From: Hsuehochloa calcarea | Taxonomy: Eukaryota; Streptophyta; Magnoliopsida; Poales; Poaceae | NCBI GenBank assembly: GCA_036346395.1 | Contig: JAYEVG010000042.1 | Location: 62,001 to 126,000, forward strand | Direction of reading: 5' to 3' | DNA length: 64,000 nt | In this document: positions 21,748-32,843 of the stretch, piece by piece | Numbering within the stretch: the first letter of the stretch is position 1 | Layout: each line of letters begins with the position of its first letter | Notes under the pieces: model-generated | Seen by the model: only the letters and a program-made list of their open reading frames with translations | The model's database searches: none | Told to the model about the DNA's origin: nothing | Made by a program: the position numbers and the translations under genes

Positions 21748-22735
21748 TGATACGGATCAACGTGTGTTGATGCGTAATGTGGCCCAATCTTTCACGGTAC
21801 TTCTATTTCAATTCTGAATGAAGTAAAATTCCCGCTTTCCTCTCTCTTGATTTGGCAAAATAGAAGAGCAAGTATATCTCCAAAGCAAGTAACACTTGGT
21901 TGATGTTGAATCAATCCGAAGAGAGAAACAAAATCAAACCGGAAGAACAACACCAAACCGTGAGCAATTGAGGATGCTACGAATTGGTGAGATGATCCAC
22001 AAGGAATCACGGATCTTAGAAGAACAACCTCCCCTCCAATATTCACGCAATCACAAAACCCTAGATGGGAATTTCCGAAACGCATGTATTCATTTTGCGC
22101 CACATAAACCTGTGACTTTTCTGTATTTTATTCAACTCTAACTTGCTTACAATGGGGCTCAACCCCTAAATATACTGACCCATGAATAGTAGACCGACTA
22201 AGATCTGTAGCAATGAGCAAGAATCCGAGCAGTTCATCAGAGAATGAATAAGATGCAGACTTCGATTCCATCGTTCATGAACAAGACTGAACTGTTTTTT
22301 TAATTACAAACTCCTTTAATTCGAAATTTAAACTACTCTAATTGCTGAAAATAGATTAAACTATCCTATTACAAGTAATTTATAATTAACTTCTTTTAAA
22401 GAATGATCCGAATTGGAATTGCACCAATCCAAACCCATTTTGGATTCTTGGGCTGAAAATATATTGATTTTAGAATAGGGTTTGAATTTGGTTCTTCTGT
22501 CTTTTCTTGGCGGAATTCTCTTGTATACTTTGCAACATGCAAAGTCCTTTGTTGTTGTGTCTTCCCATGTCCACTAAAGCTCCCCGGTCGGCATTCCTCC
22601 CTATCCTTGCTCTTTGTCGAACCTGGTTCTTGTTTTTTTCTCCATTGATGCATAATAGGCTCAACTTGAGTCTTAATGCACACTTGCCGCTTAGGGATAT
22701 TGACTACCGTAGTAGATGCACTTAGGGCCTCATCA
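21748..22735 (-). mobile_element. Solo LTR S2 inside E2
   Basis: 988 bp. On the minus strand it starts TGATGAGGCCCTAAGTGC and ends GATCCGTATCA. Target duplication TTATC at 21743-21747 and 22736-22740. Same terminal sequences as the E1/S1 family. A TATA-like GTATATTTAGGGG lies near 22163-22176 (minus). It splits the E2 ORF. Confidence 0.88.
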
Positions 22736-22740
22736 TTATC

Positions 22741-23256
22741 ACATGGTGCACTCAAGTCAACAAGTAAATCAACAAGTTTATCACATGGTGCACTAACATC
22801 AATGCAGTCTGAATTCTCTACGTGAAATATGTGCATATCAGAATTGTTTTCCACTAATTTTTGCTCTAAAATAGCATTAACAGTGGACAGTTGTAGTTCT
22901 TCACAAACATACTCACCCTTCGTGATGATAGCACCATAATCTTTATCTTTTAGGCTCTCCTCAAATGATGTAGGTGCATCCATCTCCTCATCTTCCTTCT
23001 CTACCAATGGAGTTAATGGTTCAATCAGCTCATTCTCCTCTTCGGCATGGTTCTCAACTTCCTGCAAGTTGTCAGTCGTAGAAAAAGACACAAACACAGG
23101 CATGTTCTCATGTTTTCTATCATCAAGTATTCTTAATTTCTACTCAATCTGACTTTCAACATTACAAGCAAGTATAAATAAATGAGAGATAGAACTATAT
23201 TCTTTATGAACAAGAAGGTCCTGAATTTCTTGATTAAGCCCACTCAAGAATCTATT
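22741..23256 (-). pseudogene. gag: E2 Gag C-terminal part and acidic linker, interrupted
   Basis: Continues the Gag frame after a stop at 23257-23259: FLSGLNQEIQDLLVHKEYSS (about 23250-23190) is a standard Gag stretch, followed by a stop near 23137. An acidic linker then runs from 23103 (DNLQEVENHAEEENELIEPL … VEKEDEEMDAPTSFEESLK) to SAPCDN at the S2 junction. The open frame continues into S2 by chance. Together with 23257-23748 and 20959-21742 it once formed a single long protein. Confidence 0.7.
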
Positions 23257-23748
23257 TTATGTAGCTTCAGCATGTTCCTCTAAGCCACAACGCAACAAAT
23301 AATTTTTCAATTCAAGATAATATTCCATTACAGTTCTACTACCTTGATTTAAATATTGTAATCTAGCTAGTAAATAATCAGCATGATATTTAGGAACGAA
23401 TTCGTCTCTCAAAAGTTTCTTTAATGCATTCCAAGTTGGAGGCACTTTTCCATGTCTATTTAATTGCTTCCACCAAAGTATTGCATACTCAACAAAAACG
23501 CTAGTGGCAACTCTAATCTTTTGCCTATCAGACCAATCATAATATTCAAATTCTTTGTCTAATGCTATTTCCCAGTCAACATATGCATTAGGATAAAATT
23601 CACCAGCAAAGGATGGAAATGCATACTTAAATTTACCTCGTTCAGGAACAGGAGATGAGTCAATGGTGTTGTTGATATCACGAAACATCCGACTATGCGA
23701 TCTTGAACCTGTCATGTTTAGTAGAAACCAAGCATATGTCTCTAGCAA
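23257..23748 (-). CDS. gag: E2 Gag core
   Basis: 164 codons on the minus strand with a Retrotrans_gag pattern: FKYAFPSFAGEFYPNAYVDW, IALDKEFEYYDWSDRQK, FVEYAILWWKQLNRHGK, WNALKKLLRDEFVPKYHADY and LARLQYLNQGSRTVMEYYLE. It builds the virus-like particle. It is more complete than E1 Gag, which lacks the GSRTVMEYY segment. It ends at a stop right after GLEEHAEAT, but homology continues past the stop, so this is probably a point mutation. The upstream ATG is uncertain. Confidence 0.85.
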   Translation of the reverse strand: MLETYAWFLLNMTGSRSHSRMFRDINNTIDSSPVPERGKFKYAFPSFAGEFYPNAYVDWEIALDKEFEYYDWSDRQKIRVATSVFVEYAILWWKQLNRHGKVPPTWNALKKLLRDEFVPKYHADYLLARLQYLNQGSRTVMEYYLELKNYLLRCGLEEHAEAT

Positions 23749-25236
23749 CTACTAGGATGTAGTGGTTCAAAAGTCGCTCACACTCAAGACTTTTATCGAA
23801 TTCTTACCAATTCTTACCAAGCAACAGGGGTAATAGGCAACCAGCAGTGTCAACGTATCTCTGAAGATTGGATGGAACGATTGCCAGGTGAAGGTCAGCC
23901 TATACGGTGTAGAAGATGTGTAGCTTCGAAGGCTCAAATATGGTAGCAAGGATTAGCAACAATCAATTCAGCAAATGCAAGTTGAATAAATGTTCAAAGT
24001 ACTACTCAATGTTGCTGATCTTAGCCTAGAAAGAGCTAGCTAATCAAAGCCAATCCAGAGAAGTGTATGAACGCACACGCAAAGATCAATGTGACTTGAT
24101 GTAAGTAAAGAAATTATCACACCAAGTGTTAGGAGAGACGCTAGCGAACTACTCAAACTTATTTGTAAGAGCACAAGATTGTTCATACGATGTAGAGCAC
24201 AAAATCAGAATAACGTGCAGTCTAAACAACCCTCTAGTTTAAGCAGTATACAACAACTAGTCACAAAAGATAAACAAGAAATTTTTTTATATGGCTTATA
24301 TATGCTCGTTTGAAATGTTTCGACGAGATCTACAACTTTGCTGTTGAGGCGAAGCCCAAATTCTGAAGGGAAGACTGAAAGAAAAGGAAAAAACAGAAAC
24401 CGAAAAATTGCGACGCAAATTCGGGGCTGAAGATGGCTGATTTTGGGGTACCTAGAGGGTGAAAAGTGTTTCAAGTGGAAAGGATGCGCGTCGTCATTAG
24501 CTTTCCAACGAGTATAAGAACGTCCAAAACGGACACCGTATGCAAAAGTTATGCCCGTTTTACTGAAGGTGTCTCGAAAACGGAATCGTACTAGAAACCG
24601 AGTCGGGTTCAATCTTAAAACTGATATATCTTTTGATTCTGTGGGCCAAACTTGCTGAAATGTTTTGTGCAAGCTTGTGGCTATATGTAGAAGGACTCCA
24701 CCAATTTTTACTAGATTTGTCGAAAGTTTAAATGCTTTTCAATTTTTTGGAAAGGTGGACACTCTTTTTTTTCTCTTTTTTTTGTATTTTTTTTCTCTAC
24801 TGCGGCTTTTGTTCTTGCGGTTGCCTCTTTCTCCTTCTACTATTTGCCGGCCCTAGGCTTTTCTAGAAGTCATAAATAAGAGCAAAGTGTTCTCTCTTTT
24901 TTTGGTGCAAATTAGAGCAGTGCTAATCTACGAATTTTTCTGTTTTAGATGCAAAAAACTAAGAACCCTAAACGAACGATTAAGCGACGCGAAGGAAGAC
25001 ACGAGAAGTAATATAGACAACGACCAACTAGACAATAACTAGAACTAAAGATCAGCAACTAGACACGACAATGCAATCAAAGATTCAACAAGCAAACTGA
25101 AAAGAAAAATTGTGATGGCTCAACGGGCTCGGTATGGATGATAGATGGGAAAAAAAAATTAGGCAATTTTCTGGACTCTAGGTATGAAAAACGAATCTAC
25201 AACTAGAAAACTAGAAACTCTCACCGATGAACTGTA
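23749..25236 (-). other. E2 untranslated leader
   Basis: About 1.5 kb between primer binding site and Gag, with short unrelated open stretches only (for example 24205-24672 minus). T-rich tracts occur at 24770-24800 (plus strand). No gene is supported. Confidence 0.55.
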
Positions 25237-25248
25237 GCTCTGATACCA
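25237..25248 (-). other. E2 primer binding site (initiator-Met tRNA)
   Basis: The minus strand reads TGGTATCAGAGC, the full 12-base complement of initiator-Met tRNA 3' end, two bases from the LTR end at 25251. Confidence 0.9.
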
Positions 25249-25722
25249 CTTGATGAAGACGGGGTGCCCGATCTTTCGATGAAATTGATAAATATCGATT
25301 TTGGTGGAGGCGACTCTCGCGATCCGACTACAACCGTACGACGACGCTTGCGCCTTAGCAATCGTTGAACCAACTTCGAGATGTTATTGACCTGCTGGAA
25401 GCACGATCAACCTGACCACGAAGGTCTATTTCTGCATGCAATCGAAGAACACGCAAGAACAAGATAAAACACAATTTAATGTATTGCAAATATCTATGAA
25501 ATTTGATAAGGTGGGATTCCGAAGGATGTCTTGACAGGTGGTCATTCGACACAACTGAAGAACAATAGTTTGCATAAGTGCTAAACCTTAACCCAACTAA
25601 ATCTAAGAAAACTAAAAGGGTGCGACCTCCTTACATAGGGAAGGGGAAGCCACAAATCTAAAAGAAATAGTGGGGTGGGACTAAACCCATGGAATTACTA
25701 TTTAGGTGAACAGTACCACACC

Positions 25723-27823
25723 TGTAACACACTGACTATAAGAAAGTCAAGATGTCACCTACAACCACTAATCTTCAGGAGAATAACAACAATACGCATA
25801 ACCAGATGTTGCATACAACAAGGATAAACGGAAACAGGAATTCATCAACAAGTCTAATCAACGGGGTGGAGATAAACAATTCGGGGAGATAAGGTAAATA
25901 TGGCCAAGTTGGCTTATTACAATTCAACACAAGGCATAAATAGAAGACAATATTAAGTTCTCAAATGTTTTGGATTATAGTAGTGAGTGCATCGTGTTGA
26001 TCTACCCTCCACGATACCGTTCTTCCTTGTCATTTACCTAAATAAAACAACAAAGCAAGAACGAGCCAAAGACTCAGCAAGTACTTGAAAGTAACAGTTA
26101 ATATCCAATGAACAATATACTCTATCATAGAGTGAACATTTATCGGAAACAAATGTTTATGAATGGATGAAGTGAAGTGATGCAATGAAGGAAATGGACA
26201 TATCACAGCTTATACCGGTATAGCGAGTGAAACACCCGTCGGTGTTCACTTGAAAGTTACCGTATGAAGAACGTTTCATCTGGTAGTCCAACGTGGCCCA
26301 CATTGGAATGGTGGACAAGCGTACCCGATACGGAATTGATGGGGTTTTCAGATGCCCATACTAGAATTGATGGGTCTTACGAAGGAAATCCACTTTCGTG
26401 GTCATTATGAATTTATGCATGACATGATGTGATCTCATAGTAAGATTGAATATCACGCATTAATAGAAAAATACACATGGCATTCAACTACATATACAAA
26501 CAAGTATAACCATGCATTCACACAACACATATTGTATCAATAATAGCATACAAGTTACTTGCCTGCCACGCTGCGACGGGTTAGGAGGTAACTGAGGTAC
26601 CCCTCCACTCACAGCTTCACCGCCTACAATATAGAATAATCAAAATGAGGACAAACGAGTAAGACATTGCTACACGTGCCCTCCCACAAACTCTAGCCAA
26701 ACCAACCAAACAAAAGGTTCAATTTGATCAATTCACCCAAACATTCCAAATACCCCTAAACTGGCAGTTTTACTAGAAAATTCACCAAAAAATAACTGTA
26801 GCTCCAAAATACCTAAAACGAGTGCTCAACATCTCTTAACGTAACAGGCTACGAAACTCTAGTTGACGGAAAACTCTAATTCGGCCAAAACAGGGGTCTA
26901 AACATCTACTGAAAACTATATCCACAGTCTATCCAGAATTCAGAATAGCCCCCAAAGAAAAGGCTCTAACTTTTAGACCACTGATCCAAATAAAGTGATC
27001 TTTATCATCCTGGAAACATGGTGAAATTATCTTCATAAACCTAGTTGGGTGGCCGACCTGGTTCTGAATCTAACTAGATCAAAACCTAGGTGCAACCGAC
27101 TGTACCCAGAGTTTCTGTCAGACAGAGCAGTACATGGTAAAACAGTCATAACTTTTAAACTACTGGGTGAAAATTCGTGATCCAGGTGCGAAAAGAAAGC
27201 TAATGAAACCAAGATCAAAACTCCAGAAGACACAGATATCCAATTAGGCCTCTACGACACCCAAAACTGAGGTACAACGTCTTTGGACAGAATCAATATC
27301 TGAGACGAAATAAAGCGATACTACTAAAACCATTGAATTTGCAACTCTAAAGACATCCAACAGCGATAGGGTGTCTCGTTACCCTTGTAGACCCAAAGAG
27401 CGGCGAGGATCAACTTCCGAAGGTCTCTCCTCTCCTCCTTTGGCGGCCCCAACACGCGAACCCAGGGAATGCAAGAGCTGGCGGAGGAAGAACCGAAGGT
27501 GAGCAGCGTGGAAGATCGGGAGTGCAGCTCGGGAAACACCAATGGCAGCCACCAATGGAGGAGGAGGCGCTGGGAGGAGGGGCGCCGGTGGAGGAGGAGG
27601 TGGTGGCGGCTCAAGGGGAGGGTGGCGGTTAGGGTTTGGGAAGTGGTGCCCCCCCTTTTTGGCGGCCCCTACATGGGCGGCCGGCCCCTCTTGGGCCACA
27701 GGTGTGATTGCGGCCCAGGTTGACGGAAATAACGTTTACCCCTCACGTTGGAATTTCCGATGAAAACTATTTCTTTTACTCCCTCGACTTCTTTCTTTTT
27801 ACCGAACGGTTCAGGAGTATTGA
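25723..27823 (-). repeat. E3 3' LTR
   Basis: Begins (minus) near 27823 as TCAATACTCC where the other LTR has TGTAATACTCC, and ends …GTCAGTGTGTTACA at 25723. The segment 27540-27660 is GC-rich (GGAGGAGG runs). Compared with the 5' LTR there are odd length-preserving differences, for example TACTAGAATTG against CTTTGGAATTG. Confidence 0.88.
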
Positions 27824-27835
27824 TCCACCCCTTAA
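27824..27835 (-). other. E3 polypurine tract
   Basis: The minus strand reads TTAAGGGGTGGA directly before the LTR start. Confidence 0.75.
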
Positions 27836-28106
27836 CGAGTTCGACCTCGAATCCATACAGCGATCAACGAAAGAAAAGACCAGAAATTACAGCTTAAACA
27901 ATTTACCTTAATCGAGCAGGTGTCGGTATTGTTCTCGCATGCGGGACTCCAACTCCCAAGTGGCCTCTCTTTGGTGATGTGACCAAAGATTTTAACACAC
28001 TTCAAGGTTTTGTTCCTCGAACCGCTCGATTCTTCTAATATCTTCACCGCGGGACTCGAAGGTAAGGTCTTGCTTGACAATCAAAGGCTCCAAAGGAATG
28101 ACATGT

Positions 28107-29060
28107 TCAGGTCTCTCGAAATTTTCTCAACATCGAAACATGAAACACATTGTGAACCCCACTCATGGAATCGGGAAGGTCCAAACGGTAAGCTAGTTTT
28201 CCAATTCGTGCCACGATTGGGAATGGCCCCACATACGTTGGACTAAGCTTCCCTTTTGTGCCAAATCGTACCACGCCTTTAGATGGCGAAACTCTCAATA
28301 AGAACCTCGTCGCCCACTTTGAATTCCAGATCCGCCTTCTCACATCTGCGTAGCTCTTACGCCGGCTCTGAGCACAAGCAGATTTTTGCCTAACCGGCCC
28401 TCTAGCCCTTTGTTTCTTTGAACCCAATCGGGACCCAAAGCGCCGCTCTCCAACCTCATCCCAACACAACGAGGACTGCACTTAAGCCCATAAAGAACCT
28501 CGAATGGTGCGGCTCGAATCTTTGGTATGATAGGCATTTGTTATTATAGGTGAACTCGCCAAAGTTAAATGGTCTTCCCAATTTCCCTTCAGGCTAAAAC
28601 ACAACACCTGAGCATATCTTCCAATGTCTGAATAGTGCGCTCAGACTGTCCATCCGTTTGGGGTGAAAGGCCGTGCTAAGACGGAGTTGTGTGCCCAATG
28701 CACTCTGCAAACTCTCCCAGAATTTGGAAATGAACTTGGCATCTCGGTCAGAAACAATGGTCTTTGGCACTCCGTGCAACCGCACAATCTCTCGTACATA
28801 AAGAGGAGCCAAATCGCTTGCTGAATTGGTTGTACGAATAGGAATAAAATGTGCAGACTTACTGAACCGGTCCACAATTACCCAAATAGCATCCTTTCCT
28901 CATTGCGTGCGAGGTAAACCAACTCATAAAATCCATAGATATATCGTCCCATGGCCCCGGTACCTTCAAGGGTTGCAATGATCCTGCTGGTCGCTTGTGC
29001 TCGACCTTGACCATTGGCACACCCACATGATGCCACATATTGTGCGATATCAATTTTCAT
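28107..29060 (-). pseudogene. pol: E3 integrase
   Basis: Blocks in three frames in the right order. The end of the zinc-binding region and start of the catalytic core read IAQYVASCG … RPAGSLQPLKVPGPWDDISM (about 29050-28930). The core reads DRFSKSAHFIPIRTTNSASD and VPKTIVSDRDAKFISKFW, supplying the two catalytic Asp residues (28875-28720). The region with the catalytic Glu is frameshifted at about 28660. The C-terminal part is GKLSPTYVGPFPIVARIGKL and SGVHNVFHVSMLRKF (about 28260-28110). Integrase joins the cDNA to the chromosome. Frame breaks lie near 28880, 28650 and 28500. Confidence 0.88.
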
Positions 29061-29104
29061 CCGTTTCCACGAAACTTTTCTTTAAATCTTTGTACATCTT
29101 GGTC

Positions 29105-30600
29105 TCACCGGGATATGCGGTATAAAATCGATGGGCCTCCTTCAAAATCTCGATTTAACTTTGAGACTCTGTGGCACACAAAGGCGTCCTTTAAATCGCA
29201 AAGTATCAAACTTGTCCCACTTGAAGTGACCTTGTTTGCCCTCGGCTGGCGCTTCCTCACTCGTTGGAGCATCGATCTTCTTCTTTGTCTTTGCTCGCAC
29301 CCGATCTGGAAGAGCGACTCTAAAAGCAAGCGAGTCTCGATGCATGCGGTACCCATAAGCGAAGGAAATATCCATACGCTCAAAGTTAGCAATAAGACAA
29401 GCGAGGTAGGAGGTGTCGCCTTGCGACTCAAAGCATCAGCTACCACATTAGCCTTGCCGGGATGGTACTGAATAGTAAGATCATAATACTTGATCAACTC
29501 TAGCCATCTCCTCTGTCTCAAGTTCAAGTCCTTCAGGGTAAAGATGCATTTCAGGCTCTTGTGGTCAGTGAATACATCACAAGATTCGCCGTACAGATAA
29601 TGGCGCCAGATCCTCAAAGCGTGAATCACTGCAGCAAGCTCTAGATTATGAGTAGGATAATTCTGCTCATGTTTCTTCAATTGTCTCGACGCATAGGCAA
29701 TCACTTTACCATCCTGCATGAGTACACAACCAAGTCCAACTATGGATGCATCAGAATAGATAGTGAACCTCTTCCCAGGCTCAGGAAGAGTAAGAATTGG
29801 AGCAGTCACTAATCTATCTTTCAAAATGCAAAAACTACGCTCACAAGCATCAGACCACTGGAACCTAACACCTTTCTGTGTCAACTGGGACATTGGTTTA
29901 GCAATGGTTGAAAAACCCTCCACAAACCGCCGGTAATAGCCAGCTAAACCCGAAAACTCCTTACTTCTTTGACATTGGTTGGTCTCTTCCACTCTACCTT
30001 TGTCGAAATCTTGCTAGGATCAATGAAATACCCTTACGATTAATAACGTGACCCGAAACCCAACCCGAAATCCAGAACTCACACTTCTTCAGCTTGGCAT
30101 AGAATTGATTCTCTCTTAAAGTTTCAAGTACCAACCGCAGATGGTGGGTGTGATCCTCTTCCGTCTTAGAATAAATCAAGATATCATCTATGAATACCAC
30201 AGCGAAATCATCAAGGTATTGATGCGACATCACATTCATGGCTTCCATGAAAACCGCGAGAGCATTCGTTAGTCAAAAGACATAACTTTAAACTCATAAT
30301 GACCATACGTCGTAGAAAGCCGTTTTCTCAATATCCTGCTCACGAACCCGAATCTGATTATAACCCGACTGGAGGTCAATCTTGGAAAATATCCTAGCTC
30401 CTTTCAAGCTGGTGAAAAGCTCCTCAATGCGAGGCAAAGGATATTTGTTCTTCACGATCGCTGATTAAGAGCAGATAATCCACGCACATCGCCGGTGCCA
30501 TCTTTCTTCTTAGTAAAAGAACGAGCGCTCCCCATGGCGATCGCTCTGTTGAATCATACCTTTGGACAGCAGTCGTCAATTATTTCTTCAATTCTTCTGA
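29105..30600 (-). pseudogene. pol: E3 reverse transcriptase and RNase H
   Basis: The reverse transcriptase catalytic block VVFIDDILIYSKTEEDH with ENQFYAKLKKCEFW lies at 30248-30060, with the two Asp residues of the active site intact. The N-terminal fingers region is recognisable but broken upstream to about 30600. After a frame change, GLAGYYRRFVEGFSTIAKPM leads into RNase H (29950-29440), with acidic residues in FTIYSDASIVG, NLELAAVIHAL and DVFTDHKSLKC, followed by QYHPGKANVVADALSRK. The 29992-29105 frame is long and clean until the RNase H-integrase junction. These enzymes copy element RNA into DNA and remove the RNA strand. Confidence 0.92.
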
Positions 30601-31640
30601 AAAGGCGAGCCAATCGGTAAGGAGACATGGACAAAGGCCGAGTTCGGAATAAGATCAATCAGGAACTCCACTTTCCTCACCGGAGGCATTCGGGAAGTTC
30701 TCTGAGGAAAGACATCGGAAAACTCCTTCTGGCTGGGATCTCCTCAATACACCGCGAAGAATCGGTCTTTCCATTGAGGAACAAAGTAATCCGATGGTCG
30801 ATGCATCGCGGCTAGGGAATAGGTTAGCGGCACAAACAACTTGAATCGAGCGGTGCCTTGCTACGGTATACCAGTTCTTCACGGAAGGAGCTAGCAAGGT
30901 CACCGTCTTCCGAAACAACAAATCTTGTACGGTATTGGAATAACGGTCCATACCGAATAACATCGAAAGGTGCCAATTGAATAACCATAAGATTGTGAAA
31001 ACCTCATCATCAATAATTATAGAACAAGCGGAATGACGGTAGAGCTAGAAATAAGACCTCTGGAGAGTGACTACCTTGACTCGAAATAAGTGAAAACTCA
31101 AACCCACTCTTCTAGCAAACTCCAAGGACACGAGCAGTAAGTAGCCCCGAATCAAAGCAGTACAAAGGTATCATGCGAATCAACTAGTAAAGTACATCAC
31201 CACATCGGGATGTCCCATAGTCTCGGGGTGGGCATGGCGTAGACCCCTGATGCCGGTGCAAAAGCGCACCGACACTCTGCGATGGAAAAGCTGAGGCTGC
31301 TGCTCGAGGGACGAGCAGCGGAGGTGCGGATGGTGCGAGATTCAATAGAACCTGCGAGGCGCGGAGTAAAAGCTGCAGGTGGAACCCTGTTTGGAGAATC
31401 TTGTGGTGCGGAAGCTACTTGCCAGTCTGGCCCGAACCCACGGGAAGGCTGGAGGAAGAAGGCTGCTGGGGCGCCTCCCATTTGATGATACTAGTGGATT
31501 TTGCTTGCTGCGAGGACTTGTGGCCCTCCAGGCCACCTGCTTTGGCATGTTCCCTTGAAGGAACATTATGAAGCTCGATGCCGTCACCACACCAAAACAC
31601 TTCATGCCACGACACAGAGCAGGGCGCATCGGTGGGGCGG
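30601..31640 (-). pseudogene. pol: E3 protease and linker region, badly broken
   Basis: Between Gag and reverse transcriptase on the minus strand. Protease should lie here by position; fragments such as LLLVSLEFARRVGFEFS (about 31130-31080) look like degenerate protease-linker sequence. No intact D(S/T)G motif could be read. Frames change every 100-200 bases. Confidence 0.5.
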
Positions 31641-32656
31641 AAGATGAAGAACGTGGCGCCGAAGAGGAAGGCGCCCTTCTTGAGCAGGGCGGGAGTTACG
31701 GTTCTTTGACACCTCTTAGCGGTGGTGTTGAAAAGACCCACTTCCTCCACCGAAACAACGCTTCTGGCCACTGCCAGATCCACCGGTAGCAACATAACCA
31801 CTAGCAACATGCCCTTGCGATGAAGGAGCTCTTTCCAACTCCATCCCTCTAGCCTGCTTGACCACCGAGCTAAAATTACGTAGACCTGTCGCTCCCAGAA
31901 TTTGGCGATACTCCTGATTGAGGCCCCACTGGAACCTCTTAGCCTTCTCTTTATCATCACTAGCCACCCCCGGTACAAAGCGCACCAGGTTATTGAACCC
32001 GGCCTCATACTCCGATACTGACATCTTCCCTTGCACATAAGTCAGGAGTGATTGCTCCATCTTCTCAATAAAAGAGTCCGGATAAAACTGCGTTCTGAAC
32101 TTGTCCACAAATATCTCCCAAGTGACAGGACCTTGCTCGGGGGTTCTGGAAGACAAGACCCCTTCCCACCAAATATCTGCCTGACCCTTCAGCTGAAAGG
32201 CCACGAATCGCGCCCTCTGCTCGGACGTCGGCTCACTTTGCTCAAGCGGCGCTCCATATACCTCAACGATCCGCGGCTGGCTGGAGTACCTGCTCCGTCA
32301 AAAGTATCCAGACGAAGCGACATCCACTCACGGAGGCTCAATCCAGCCCCGGGTGGAACGGCAGCAATAACAGGTCCTGCCAAAGGTGCAGCAGCCGCAG
32401 GAAGCGCCGCTTGAAGTTGTTGGTGAAGCTGCTGGTTTTCCCTCAGTAGGTTCTGAATGAGGTCCGCTACTGGAGGACCGGCCACGGGAGGATCTACAGC
32501 TGGAGGATCCGCAACTGGAGGAGCGGCAAATGCAATTTCATCAGCGGTAGCCTCCGCGGTCGCCTCAGACGAAGATGATGGCCTTGGTAGGGCCCGTCCT
32601 CGTCCCCGACCACGAATCGGGGGACGACCACGGCCTCGGCCTCTACCCCTTGCCAT
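31641..32656 (-). pseudogene. gag: E3 Gag
   Basis: Start MARGRGRGRGRPPIRGRGRG at 32656 on the minus strand, then a Pro/Ala-rich stretch and SLREWMSLRLDTFDGAGTPA. After a frameshift at about 32260, the Gag core continues from 32204: GQADIWWEGVLSSRTPEQGP, WEIFVDKFRTQFYPDSFIEK, LTYVQGKMSVSEYEAGFNNL, EKAKRFQWGLNQEYRQIL. The zinc-knuckle region (31760-31640) is unclear because of further frame breaks. The RGRGRG N-terminus is usual in this group. Confidence 0.88.
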
Positions 32657-32828
32657 CTAAGAACAACACAACAGAAAGAAAAACCAAACACTTAGCTCAA
32701 CGAACTGATAAACAGAATAATTGGAACATAACCAGGCAATTACGGAAAACAATGGTTTACCCAACCCTTCCTATTGTGCACAGTGTGTCAAATTTAACAT
32801 ATTTTAATTTAACCACGGACCTAAAGCC

Positions 32829-32841
32829 CGCTCTGATACCA
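32829..32841 (-). other. E3 primer binding site (initiator-Met tRNA)
   Basis: The minus strand reads TTGGTATCAGAGC three bases inside the LTR end at 32844. Confidence 0.9.
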
Positions 32842-32843
32842 AC

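Noticed and set aside
32829..32841. tRNA gene fragment
   Set aside because: The 13-base match to initiator-Met tRNA is the primer binding site; no tRNA fold nearby. The same holds at 13531, 25237 and 42673.
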